From Vibrio cortegadensis (lineage in GTDB: Bacteria > Pseudomonadota > Gammaproteobacteria > Enterobacterales > Vibrionaceae): a stretch of 64,000 nt of DNA. The stretch's first letter is position 1. Each line of letters begins with the position of its first letter. The notes beneath the pieces are model-generated. The model searched no databases. It was given only the letters and a program-made list of their open reading frames with translations, and was not told the DNA's origin. The stretch covers positions 682,001 to 746,000 of the forward strand of contig NZ_AP025473.1 of NCBI RefSeq assembly GCF_024347395.1, written 5' to 3'. The translations under genes and the position numbers were made by a program. Below are positions 44,194 through 52,696 of the stretch, in pieces.

Positions 44194-44932
44194 AGATTGG
44201 AATCGTAGTGACACGATAGCGGTAGATAAACCGTTAGTGATGCTTACAGGGATCAGTAAGCATTATAAGAGTGGTGATGAAGAAGTTCGCGCATTAGACG
44301 GTGTCTCTCTGTCGATAAATAAAGGGGAATTTCTGTCGATATTAGGGCCATCAGGCTCGGGAAAATCAACACTAATGAATATGCTTGGTTGTTTAGACAA
44401 ACCAACCGCTGGGGAGTACTTGTTGAATGAGGAAGATGTATCCGCGTTAACTGGGAACCAACTCGCGAAAATTCGAAATCAGAACATTGGGTTTGTTTTC
44501 CAAAGCTTTAACTTGCTGGAATACGCAAGTGCATTAGAAAATGTCGCATTACCTTTAGTGTATAGAGGAGTGAAAGCGTCAGAAAGAAGAGCGAAAGCCG
44601 CCTCATTACTAAATAAAGTGGGTTTGGGCGACAGAATGCATCATAAGCCTAATCAGCTTTCTGGGGGGCAAAAACAACGTGTCGCCATTGCTCGTGCATT
44701 AGTGAACGATCCGCAAATAATTCTCGCAGATGAACCGACAGGCGCGTTAGATTCTAAGTCTGGGGCGGAAATTGAAGCGTTATTCAATGAGTTGAATCAA
44801 GAGGGCAGGACGCTGATTATAGTGACACACGATAATGCGCTGGCTCAAAGAACTCATCGAATTGTCACCATTAAGGATGGACAAGTGGTCGCGGATGACA
44901 ACGTTGCTTATACCAATCGTAGCTTTTTATGA
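44186..44932 (+). CDS. MacB/LolD-type ABC ATPase of the export operon
   Basis: 248 residues. Walker A ILGPSGSGKSTLMNMLGCLDKP, Q-loop VFQSFNLL, signature LSGGQKQRVAIARAL, Walker B IILADEPTGALD and H-loop IIVTHD are all present. It powers the two FtsX-type permeases coded just upstream. The roughly 20-residue N-terminal extension before VMLTGISKHY is unremarkable. Last gene of the five-gene operon; a terminator follows at 44992. Confidence 0.95.
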   Translation: MNKDWNRSDTIAVDKPLVMLTGISKHYKSGDEEVRALDGVSLSINKGEFLSILGPSGSGKSTLMNMLGCLDKPTAGEYLLNEEDVSALTGNQLAKIRNQNIGFVFQSFNLLEYASALENVALPLVYRGVKASERRAKAASLLNKVGLGDRMHHKPNQLSGGQKQRVAIARALVNDPQIILADEPTGALDSKSGAEIEALFNELNQEGRTLIIVTHDNALAQRTHRIVTIKDGQVVADDNVAYTNRSFL

Positions 44933-44991
44933 CAATCTACTTACTGTGATTGGTATTAATGCGCCATCATGGCGGTCTTAAAATAATAAAA

Positions 44992-45017
44992 GCCGAATTT
45001 TTTGATTCGGCATTTAT
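44992..45017 (+). terminator. Terminator of the MacB-type export operon
   Basis: Stem GCCGAAT / ATTCGGC with a T-rich loop, followed by ATTTATTT. A smaller CGCCATCATGGCG hairpin lies about 30 bases before it. Confidence 0.75.
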
Positions 45018-45065
45018 TTAGAGTTCTCGATTCTAAGGATTTAGAAGGTTAGATTCACGCGCACC

Positions 45066-45380
45066 TTAAAGGCCTGCTTCATCAATTCCGAGTTCTCGGC
45101 CTAACCAGACTGCATGTTCAGTATGATCAATCAGATCATCACCTCCAACTGGGTGAATCAGAACATCCATGCCATTACGATTTTCATCTAGCCATTCAAT
45201 GAAGTTTTGGCTGTTGTCTTTGAAGTGAATTTCAAACATTGGCATCAGGTGCGGGCCCACTAAGCGCTCAACGAGAGGAAATTGAGTGATGATGTCACTT
45301 CTCTGTTGTTCTATTTTCTTCTTTAATTCTGTTGCTTTGGATTTTTGTAGCAAACCAAAATAAACGTGTGCGTGATACAT
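45066..45380 (-). CDS. DOPA 4,5-dioxygenase-family protein
   Basis: 104 residues, typical of the small bacterial members. Conserved histidine segments: YHAHVYFG near the start, GPHLMPMFEIHF, VLIHPVGGDDLIDHTEHAVWLG at the end. Plant and fungal relatives cleave the DOPA ring in betalain synthesis; the bacterial substrate is unknown, probably a catechol. Single gene. Confidence 0.9.
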   Translation of the reverse strand: MYHAHVYFGLLQKSKATELKKKIEQQRSDIITQFPLVERLVGPHLMPMFEIHFKDNSQNFIEWLDENRNGMDVLIHPVGGDDLIDHTEHAVWLGRELGIDEAGL

Positions 45381-45493
45381 TTGTCACTCCGAATAGGGCT
45401 TATGCGCCTAATATAAGCGAGGCGGTTACAGGGAGCAAACCTAGAATTTAGAACAAGTTGTTCTGTTTTGTGGATGTTGCGGGAAAAGAAGAA

Positions 45494-45519
45494 GGCTACC
45501 CTAAGTAAATAGGGTAGCC
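45494..45519 (-). terminator. Terminator after the M3-type peptidase gene
   Basis: Perfect 9-bp stem GGCTACCCT / AGGGTAGCC, 8-base loop; on the minus strand it is followed by TTCTTCTTTTCCC. Confidence 0.85.
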
Positions 45520-45531
45520 GTAGAGGTGGAA

Positions 45532-47379
45532 TTATCGACCGTAGGTAGAGATGATGTACTGCTCAAAATCGTCACACATACTGCAATCTGACGTTGAGTT
45601 GTTTGCTAATTGTGTTTCACCATCCACGATATTGATCGCTGCGTTAAGTGAGGACACTTCTGCTCGGGTTCGGGTCGACAGTGCCGCAATTTTGGCCTTC
45701 TCAACTTCCCACGCTTGCTCTGAAGTTAGGTTACATTCATCGGCAAGGTATTTAGCATTAAATCCTTCACCTGTCAGCGCCAAAATCGTACCGTTGTGAT
45801 TCACACTGTTGCCTTTATGCCAGTAATGCTCGGCAAGCAGAGGTCCAATTTCAGGGTTATCAGTCAAGTAACCAAATTTTTCTGTGAAGTAAGCGCGCGT
45901 TTGGTATACCGCCATATGAGCAAGCAAGTAACCTTGGTAAGCACAAGCCGATTCATCTGACAATAAGTGTGGAATGGCCATTAGAGGGCGAGGGCTACAC
46001 TCTAAACCTAAGATTTTCTTTTCAGTATCGCGAGCAAGTTTAGTAATGGTTTCAGCGTTTAGCTCATCATCGCTTAGTTGATACAACGCACGTTCAAAGT
46101 AAGGTACAACAAGGATGCTACGCTCTGAGAACGCTTGGAATGGCTGCTTGCTGTCGATCATTGCTCGGATCAACGTATCTGGAACCGCCTGACCTTCTGC
46201 ATTAACTGCGTACTGTTTTAACCAATCGGCGTCATTGAGAAGGCTGTCGCAGAACATCGATTGTGTTTCAGCGTAAGCCATTGATGTTGGAGCGAATTCT
46301 TGTGAGAAACAAGGAGCGTTCATTTTTACGTTGGCGAAGTGAGCCGCATGGCCGCCTTCATGGAATAAAGTATTAATACCATCATAGCCACTGCCAACTT
46401 GATCCGGTTTAGCGTTACTGGTGAAGTTGACTTTAGCGGCCACCCATTCACCTTGGTTGTAGAATGATGGAACCGGACCGTGACAGAATCCATTTGGGTA
46501 TTTACCCTTACGATCAAGAAGGTCGAGCGTCAACTCAGCGCCTGAGTAATCAATATTCAGACGACCAAACGACTCTACCCAGCGACGTAGTGATTGAGAA
46601 AAAGGGACGTATGGATCTAAATCGCGCATCACGTCACCAGCAAAAGAGAATACAAAGTTATGGCCTTTTAATGCATCTTGGCCTTTGTCCTTCGCCAAAT
46701 TGTCGAGGCTCTTTTGATGGCAATCTTTAGTGCGTGCTTCAAAGTCATCTAAAATGCTGAACAACTCATCTGTTGTCATCTGCTCCGTTTTGACAATCGA
46801 GTAATCAAAGAAAGTCTTGTACCCTAGAGATTGAGCGAATTTATTACGAAGCTTGATAAGCTCTAAGAAGCCATTTTTTAAAAGCCATTGTTCAAGATCG
46901 AGAAAGGCTTGATGCGAAGATTGACGAACGTTTTCAATAGCGCTGGTACGAATGTTAGATCCTAGAACCGGTAAAGAGCCTTCCGCTTGCTGTCCGTTTT
47001 CATCCGTGTAAGTCATGATGTGGTTTTGTTTCTTTTCAAACAGGTCCGCTTCAAACTGAATAAGTTCTGATTTCAGTTTTTGAGTATCTTCAGATTCAAT
47101 CGCATGAGCCTGAAATGTTGCCAACCAACCGTTGAGTCCGATGAGAGTCTGCTGTTTTTCTTCAGAATCAGGCAGTGCACTGAGGCTATCGATCTGCGCT
47201 TTTATTGCAGAAATTTGTTCAGCGGCGCTTAAGAATTCTGTCCACTTAGTTTGAGCTTGAGTCGAACCATCGTGGTCGTCGCTCACGCCCATATAGGTTT
47301 CCCAAAAGAAATCTTCTTTGGTTCTGTGAACAGATAAGTAGCGGTCATTTAATGAGTTTAGATAGGCGGTTGCAGTCAT
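45532..47379 (-). CDS. M3-family zinc oligopeptidase
   Basis: 615 residues from ATG 47379, with AGGGATTAAA in front; a frame back to 47433 lacks support. The zinc site is His340-Glu341-Gly-Gly-His344-Ala-Ala-His347 (LFHEGGHAAHFANVKMNAP), followed by FAPTSMAYAETQSMFCDSLL, the third-ligand helix of thimet-like peptidases. No signal peptide: a cytoplasmic enzyme trimming peptides. It is a divergent member, so oligoendopeptidase F-like (M3B) is possible. Convergent neighbours; single gene. Confidence 0.9.
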   Translation of the reverse strand: MTATAYLNSLNDRYLSVHRTKEDFFWETYMGVSDDHDGSTQAQTKWTEFLSAAEQISAIKAQIDSLSALPDSEEKQQTLIGLNGWLATFQAHAIESEDTQKLKSELIQFEADLFEKKQNHIMTYTDENGQQAEGSLPVLGSNIRTSAIENVRQSSHQAFLDLEQWLLKNGFLELIKLRNKFAQSLGYKTFFDYSIVKTEQMTTDELFSILDDFEARTKDCHQKSLDNLAKDKGQDALKGHNFVFSFAGDVMRDLDPYVPFSQSLRRWVESFGRLNIDYSGAELTLDLLDRKGKYPNGFCHGPVPSFYNQGEWVAAKVNFTSNAKPDQVGSGYDGINTLFHEGGHAAHFANVKMNAPCFSQEFAPTSMAYAETQSMFCDSLLNDADWLKQYAVNAEGQAVPDTLIRAMIDSKQPFQAFSERSILVVPYFERALYQLSDDELNAETITKLARDTEKKILGLECSPRPLMAIPHLLSDESACAYQGYLLAHMAVYQTRAYFTEKFGYLTDNPEIGPLLAEHYWHKGNSVNHNGTILALTGEGFNAKYLADECNLTSEQAWEVEKAKIAALSTRTRAEVSSLNAAINIVDGETQLANNSTSDCSMCDDFEQYIISTYGR

Positions 47380-47555
47380 TTTAATCCCTAGAAATGTGAA
47401 AGCCTGTTTGGTCGTGAGTATTACACAAACCATAATGTAATAGCGTGATTCTATACGAAAAAGTGATGGATTTTGATCAAATAAACAGTAAAGCTAGAGA
47501 CGCGATATCGGTGGTATCATTAGTTGGTTTTTTATTGAGAGAATGAGTGATTTTT

Positions 47556-47957
47556 ATGAAGGTGTTAAAAGCGGTTTTGATTGTAATTCTTTTTGCTGCC
47601 GTGAGTTATGTAGGGTGGTTATTTCTTCCGCCTCAAGCCAGTTTAGAGAAACAGACATTAGATCTAGATCTTAATGCGTCTTTTAAACTGGTTGGTTTTC
47701 GATATAACTCTGGGGATCCTAGCCTCCCATTGACGTATCACTACTTTATTACTCTAGAGGGTGAGGATGTAAAAGATCATACTCCTTTCCTTATTACGAC
47801 TGATCCCTTTGTAAAACTGAAGGGTAGTGCGGAAAATACATTGGCACTGGTGGTAAATGGGAAAATCGATGCTTACACCAATGATGTTTGGGTGAAGCAA
47901 GATGATGGAATTTTATATCATTGGTACGTCAGCCTAGATGCTAAGTACGTGCGTTAA
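47556..47957 (+). CDS. Small membrane-anchored protein of unknown function
   Basis: 133 residues from ATG 47556, with GAGTGA about 8 bases before. One hydrophobic N-terminal segment (MKVLKAVLIVILFAAVSYVGWLFLPP) is followed by a soluble beta-rich domain (LDLNASFKLVGFRYNSGD, LTYHYFITLEGEDVKDHTPFLITTDPFVKL, WVKQDDGILYHWYVSLDAKYVR). I do not recognise the family. It looks real by codon use and start site. It is probably exposed to the periplasm. Monocistronic. Confidence 0.7.
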   Translation: MKVLKAVLIVILFAAVSYVGWLFLPPQASLEKQTLDLDLNASFKLVGFRYNSGDPSLPLTYHYFITLEGEDVKDHTPFLITTDPFVKLKGSAENTLALVVNGKIDAYTNDVWVKQDDGILYHWYVSLDAKYVR

Positions 47958-48271
47958 TGGCATTTTCGGTAGGGTTCTAGATCGTATAACGCAAAGGAAG
48001 GTATGACAGGTTTATACAAAACCCTTTGATTTATAAATATATTTCATCTGTGCTCGTAAAGCATAAACAGTGGCTTCAATAAGGTTCTCAATCAAATAAA
48101 TCAGCAATGCTAAGCATGTTGCTAACATTATGATAAACATCAAATTTAGCTGTTTTAATATGTATTCTATCGATTGATTGTGATTATTATGTGAGCAATC
48201 TATCATTTTGGTCTGGTAAAAATGCATCAGACTGGTAATATGACGCCCCTCACACACTACGTGAGCGTTTT

Positions 48272-49870
48272 ATGCTAACCGATGCATGCCAGATTGGCAA
48301 AGATTTACCCGTAACAGAAACAACCTCAAAGCGCCGTATTGGCGTCCAACTTGTTCCAATTCTCACTATTGGATTCATCAGCCTATTTTTATTGGCTGCG
48401 ATCATTGATCTCCCTCGCTTTACCGTATTAATCCAGAGTTTATTCTCAAAAGCTGCCGGGCAATTTGGCTACTTTTGGCAATGGCTTATGGTGGCAAACT
48501 TTGCAGTGGCACTGTTTATTGCTGCGACTCGCTACGGTAAAACTCGTATGGGAACCAAAAACAGACCGACAATAGGCACATTTCGCTGGCTAGCGATGAT
48601 CATGTGTACGCTATTGGCGGGTGGCGGTGTTTTTTGGTCTGCAGCTGAACCGATTTATCATTTCATTACGCCTTCAGCAAGTTACCCAGATATTGCGGGC
48701 TCTAGTGCGAGCGCGATTGTGCCTGCTCTGAGTCAAAGCTTTTTGCATTGGGGATTCTTAGCTTGGTCTGTACTTGGAACACTAGCTACGATCGTACTTA
48801 TGTATGCTCATCATAATCATGGAATCAAGTTGCGTCCACGCGCTCTGTTATTTCCTATTGTGGGTGATCGCTTAGAGAACCACTGGTTTGGTGCGGTTAT
48901 TGATGCGTGCTCAATCATTGCGGTTGCAGCCGGAACGATTGGTCCGATTGGCTTCTTAGCTTCCCAGATGGGCTATAGCTTAGAAGTGTTAACTGGGCTA
49001 AAAAATGACATGAGTTCACAGCTAATGATCCTCGCTGTTGTCGTGGCTGTTTGCGCGGCCTCTGCGGCATCAGGAATGGATAAAGGTTTACAGTGGTTGA
49101 GCCGTCTTAATGTTATTGGGGCGTTCGCACTACTGTTGGCTATTTTGATTTTAGGCCCAACCCAATTTATTTTCGAACAGTTTGGTCTCGCGTTTGCGAC
49201 CTACTTGAAAGATATGCCGACCATGAGCGTGACGGATAGCAATCCTGGCTGGAACCTTTGGTGGACTTGGTTCTTCTGGGGATGGTTTATCGGTTTTGCT
49301 CCAATGATGGCAATTTTTATCGCGCGTATTTCTGAAGGTCGTAGCATCCGTGAATTAGTACTTGCGGTCGCTGTTGGGGCTCCGATTGTGACCAATTTTT
49401 GGTTCTCAGTTCTTGGTGGTACGGGTATTTTCCTTGAATTGCAAACTCCTGGGGTAATATCTGGACCATTGGCTGACGCCGGTCTGCCTGCGGTACTGCT
49501 GGCATCTCTACAGCAGCTGCCATTTAGTGAAATTCTACTTCCTGCGTTCTTGGTTTTGACCACAACGTTTGTCGTGACGACAGGTGACTCTATGGCTTAC
49601 TCCATTGCCATGGTGGTTTCTGGTGATAATGAACCAGATCGCAAACAGCGTTTGTTCTGGGCTGTCATCATGGGCTGTGTTGCGGCTGTATTATTGATGG
49701 CTGGTGAAGGGGGATTAAATGCACTTCAATCGTTTATCGTGATCACTGCGGTGCCTGTGTCACTCATTATAGCGATTACCCTTATTACAGGGCCAATAGC
49801 CGCAATTAAGATGTCTAAAGCACAAGATGCTCGTCTTTCCGCTGAGAGTGAACTTGCAGCTCAAGCTTAA
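48272..49870 (+). CDS. BCCT-family betaine/choline/carnitine transporter
   Basis: 532 residues, about twelve helices. The family signature in helix 8 is present: NLWWTWFFWGWFIGFAPMMAIFIARISEGRSIREL, and the glycine-rich stretch AAGTIGPIGFLAS lies in the unwound helix. These secondary carriers take up trimethylammonium compounds, often as osmoprotectants. N- and C-terminal tails are short, so it may lack strong osmosensing. The 314-base gap upstream (47958-48271) is AT-rich and should contain the promoter; I see only a weak CTCAC-N5-GTGAG dyad near 48250. Confidence 0.92.
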   Translation: MLTDACQIGKDLPVTETTSKRRIGVQLVPILTIGFISLFLLAAIIDLPRFTVLIQSLFSKAAGQFGYFWQWLMVANFAVALFIAATRYGKTRMGTKNRPTIGTFRWLAMIMCTLLAGGGVFWSAAEPIYHFITPSASYPDIAGSSASAIVPALSQSFLHWGFLAWSVLGTLATIVLMYAHHNHGIKLRPRALLFPIVGDRLENHWFGAVIDACSIIAVAAGTIGPIGFLASQMGYSLEVLTGLKNDMSSQLMILAVVVAVCAASAASGMDKGLQWLSRLNVIGAFALLLAILILGPTQFIFEQFGLAFATYLKDMPTMSVTDSNPGWNLWWTWFFWGWFIGFAPMMAIFIARISEGRSIRELVLAVAVGAPIVTNFWFSVLGGTGIFLELQTPGVISGPLADAGLPAVLLASLQQLPFSEILLPAFLVLTTTFVVTTGDSMAYSIAMVVSGDNEPDRKQRLFWAVIMGCVAAVLLMAGEGGLNALQSFIVITAVPVSLIIAITLITGPIAAIKMSKAQDARLSAESELAAQA

Positions 49871-49927
49871 TTCAGCCAAGAGATCGCTGACATAACGTAC
49901 TCAGTTTTAGATCTGACATCGAACAAA

Positions 49928-49965
49928 ATGCCGCAAATGAACGTAAGTTTGTTTGCGGCTTTTTT
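49928..49965 (+). terminator. Terminator after BCCT transporter gene
   Basis: Stem GCCGCAAA / TTTGCGGC with a long internal loop, followed by TTTTTTA. Confidence 0.8.
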
Positions 49966-50085
49966 ATGCCCGGATTTTTGTGTTGGATAGATTATCCAAC
50001 AATCAATGAGTATATAAGACGGTAATTTCGTATGAGCATTTCCTTTATTATTGTTCACTTGATTCGTAATCGGACATTTTTGTGA

Positions 50086-50240
50086 GAACGAATAATTCGA
50101 ACGAAGTTAACAACAATTACAACTAATCATTTGTTTTTATGTGTGAAATTAAAATTGTAAACATTTGTCACAGTTCTGATTGCATATCGTGTCCACAATG
50201 CCGCAAGCTTCGAACGCGTGATTGTTAATTCGTTCGAAAG
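50086..50240. promoter_or_regulatory. Candidate regulator half-sites upstream of glpT
   Basis: The 8-mer TTCGAACG occurs at 50096-50103 and 50209-50216 and in reverse (CGTTCGAA) at 50231-50238. The first lies in a denser block, GAACGAATAATTCGAACGAA, with its own CGAAT-A-ATTCG dyad. GlpR sites of enteric bacteria contain TTCG half-sites, so glp regulation is plausible. The rest of the 398-base gap 49871-50268 shows only the BCCT terminator. Confidence 0.5.
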
Positions 50241-50268
50241 TAAACTCAATATAATAATGAGGTCTACT

Positions 50269-51645
50269 ATGTTTGGCATATTTAAACCCAAAGCACACAT
50301 GGAGCGGTTAGCCGGAAATCAGATCGACGGCGCTTACACGCGCTTAAGATGGCAATTGTTTCTTGGTATTTTTGTTGGCTATGCGGGCTATTATCTTGTC
50401 CGTAAAAATTTCAGTTTGGCGATGCCATATCTGATCGAAGAGGGCTACAGCCGAGGTGATTTAGGGGTAGCTTTAGCGGCTGTTTCGATTGCTTATGGTT
50501 TATCAAAATTCTTAATGGGCAGTGTTTCGGATCGCTCGAATCCGAGGTATTTCCTCAGTGCTGGCCTATTAATGTCAGCCATCGTGATGTTCTGTTTCGG
50601 CTTTATGCCGTGGGCAACAGGCAGCATTACCGCAATGTTTATTCTTCTGTTTCTTAATGGTTGGTTCCAAGGGATGGGGTGGCCCGCCTGTGGACGAACC
50701 ATGGTTCACTGGTGGTCTCGAAAAGAGCGCGGTGAAGTGGTGTCGGTGTGGAATGTCGCCCATAACGTTGGTGGTGGCTTAATTGGGCCAATGTTCCTTT
50801 TGGGTCTATGGGCTTTTAATGATGATTGGCGAACCGCATTTTATGTCCCTGCTTTCTTCGCAACATTAGTGGCTATTTTTGTCTGGTTTACCGTGAGAGA
50901 TACGCCTCAATCGTGTGGTCTTCCTCCGATTGAAGAGTATAAAGATGACTACCCAGATGATTACAATGAGTCTCATGAGAAAGAGATGACGGCGAAAGAG
51001 ATTTTCTTTAAGTACGTATTCTCTAACAAGTTATTGTGGTCAATCGCGATCGCCAATGCGTTCGTGTATCTGATTCGTTATGGTGTATTGGATTGGGCTC
51101 CCGTTTATTTAAAAGAAGCGAAAGAGTTTACGGTTGATAAATCGTCATGGGCTTATTTCTTGTATGAGTGGGCGGGCATTCCTGGAACACTGTTATGTGG
51201 TTGGATTTCAGATAAATTATTCAAAGGCAGAAGAGCACCGGCAGGGATCTTATTTATGGTTCTTGTTACGGTAGCGGTACTTGTTTACTGGTTTAACCCA
51301 GCAGGTAACCCTGGTGTCGATATGGCTGCCTTAATTGCTATCGGGTTCCTTATTTACGGTCCTGTAATGCTGATTGGTCTGTATGCTTTGGAGCTTGCAC
51401 CGAAGAAAGCGGCAGGAACCGCTGCTGGTTTGACTGGGCTGTTTGGTTATCTAGGTGGAGCCGTTGCTGCTAATGCGGTACTTGGCTATACGGTTGATCA
51501 CTTTGGCTGGGATGGCGGCTTCATGATTTTAATCGGTTCTTGTATAGCCTCAATCATCTGTTTGATTTATGCATTTGTTGGTGAGAGAAATCATCATAAA
51601 AACAAATTACAAGAGGAAAAGCAGAAAGAGGAAGCCATCGCATAA
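50269..51645 (+). CDS. glpT: Glycerol-3-phosphate:phosphate antiporter (GlpT)
   Basis: 458 residues from ATG 50269, with ATGAGG 7 bases before. Start MFGIFKPKAHMERLAGNQIDGAYTRLRWQLFLG and the loop GSVSDRSNPRYFL match GlpT of the organophosphate:phosphate antiporter group (major facilitator superfamily, 12 helices). Substrate-site arginine is in YYLVRKNFSLAMPYL; the family motif WNVAHNVGGGLIGP is kept. It exchanges external glycerol-3-phosphate for phosphate and also lets fosfomycin in. glpQ, its frequent partner, is not adjacent. Confidence 0.93.
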   Translation: MFGIFKPKAHMERLAGNQIDGAYTRLRWQLFLGIFVGYAGYYLVRKNFSLAMPYLIEEGYSRGDLGVALAAVSIAYGLSKFLMGSVSDRSNPRYFLSAGLLMSAIVMFCFGFMPWATGSITAMFILLFLNGWFQGMGWPACGRTMVHWWSRKERGEVVSVWNVAHNVGGGLIGPMFLLGLWAFNDDWRTAFYVPAFFATLVAIFVWFTVRDTPQSCGLPPIEEYKDDYPDDYNESHEKEMTAKEIFFKYVFSNKLLWSIAIANAFVYLIRYGVLDWAPVYLKEAKEFTVDKSSWAYFLYEWAGIPGTLLCGWISDKLFKGRRAPAGILFMVLVTVAVLVYWFNPAGNPGVDMAALIAIGFLIYGPVMLIGLYALELAPKKAAGTAAGLTGLFGYLGGAVAANAVLGYTVDHFGWDGGFMILIGSCIASIICLIYAFVGERNHHKNKLQEEKQKEEAIA

Positions 51646-51681
51646 CCGATGGTCGGTAACTGAAAGATAGAACCAGTAAGT

Positions 51682-51718
51682 AGAGAGGCAACTAATGATT
51701 TTAGTTGCCTCTCTTTTT
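51682..51718 (+). terminator. Rho-independent terminator after glpT
   Basis: Perfect 13-bp stem AGAGAGGCAACTA / TAGTTGCCTCTCT, 7-base loop, then TTTT. Confidence 0.92.
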
Positions 51719-51784
51719 CTATGCAGTGAAATGGTTCACGGGAAACGCGACTGTATTGATGGTTATCATTCAAACGAACCAAAA

Positions 51785-51815
51785 CTAAAAAAGCCAGCAC
51801 GACTCGTGCTGGCTT
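51785..51815 (-). terminator. Rho-independent terminator after hpf
   Basis: Perfect 10-bp stem AAGCCAGCAC / GTGCTGGCTT with a 5-base loop; on the minus strand it runs into TTTTTTAG. Confidence 0.9.
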
Positions 51816-51834
51816 CATTTGAATCAATATTTAA

Positions 51835-52191
51835 TTAAACTAGTTTCATCTCTTGAATGATGTCTGATGCAATTTCAGGCTTAGTACTTGTTGGTTTTTC
51901 ATGAAGATCAGACTTAAGCTGACCTTTTCTGTTTTTAAGCCCTGTTTCTAGTTTTTTAAGCACAGCTGCAATCGCTGGATACATTACTTTATCAGTTGCT
52001 TTTGCAGAAACTCGAACGCCTTCGTAGTTAGTAAAAGTCTCAACATTATGTTCGCCGTGTTCCTTTGTAATGATGATGTCGCAACTGATTAAATCTGGGA
52101 AGTGAGAAGATATCTTTTCGAATTTGTGTTCAATTTCTTTCCGTGAATCATCGTTGATTGATACGTGATGAGTTTGGATGTTTACTTTCAT
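51835..52191 (-). CDS. hpf: Ribosome hibernation promoting factor (short HPF/YfiA family)
   Basis: 118 residues: MKVNIQTHHVSINDDSRKEIEHKFEKISSHFPDLISCDIIITKE, then VRVSAKATDKVMYPAIAAVLKKLETGLKNRKGQLKSDLHEK, the beta-alpha-beta-beta-beta-alpha fold that sits in the 30S mRNA channel. It inactivates or stores ribosomes in stationary phase or stress. It is longer than E. coli HPF (95) but far shorter than the long form, closer to YfiA/RaiA. It is not in the usual rpoN-ptsN context, so it may be an extra copy. Confidence 0.92.
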   Translation of the reverse strand: MKVNIQTHHVSINDDSRKEIEHKFEKISSHFPDLISCDIIITKEHGEHNVETFTNYEGVRVSAKATDKVMYPAIAAVLKKLETGLKNRKGQLKSDLHEKPTSTKPEIASDIIQEMKLV

Positions 52192-52696
52192 AGATAATAC
52201 CTTTTCATACGAGCATTTCGTCTTTTAAACGTAGCAAACTTGTCATCGAATCGCAAAGCGATGCTGTTAAGATGTGTGACTCGACCCCGTGTTTTGAAAA
52301 TCTTGTCATTTAAATATTGAACTAAACCAAATATTTCAAATTTATACTCTCTTTGAAGGTTTTGGTAATTATTCTTAAATATCAATAATTTGTTTATTTT
52401 TTGAACGCGCATGGTGTGACATTTATATAGGCTATTCAATGAGAGTGTCGTGGCAGGGATGCTCATCATTCATAAGTGTATGTTCGGTAACTAGTTATGG
52501 GATAGGACAGTATTTGATGAAGTAGTGTGGTCTAAAATGGGTATTAAGTTCCATACATTTGTTTTGTTTGTGCATGCATTCACCTTATTGACACATTACT
52601 ACTTTATTTATCTCTGTGAATGATAGGTTCGACTTTTTTTTCACTGTTAAACATTTAATTTGTCCCCGCCCACTTCATATCACTATAGAGATCATT

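Noticed and set aside
48012..48257. 81-residue minus-strand frame with one hydrophobic stretch upstream of the BCCT gene
   Set aside because: GTG start without ribosome-binding site, very AT-rich, and it covers the likely BCCT promoter; a small membrane protein cannot be excluded but is not supported.
52188..52469. 93-residue minus-strand frame ending 4 bases into hpf
   Set aside because: Low-complexity Lys/Asn/Phe composition typical of AT-rich intergenic DNA and no ribosome-binding site; the overlap with hpf looks accidental.
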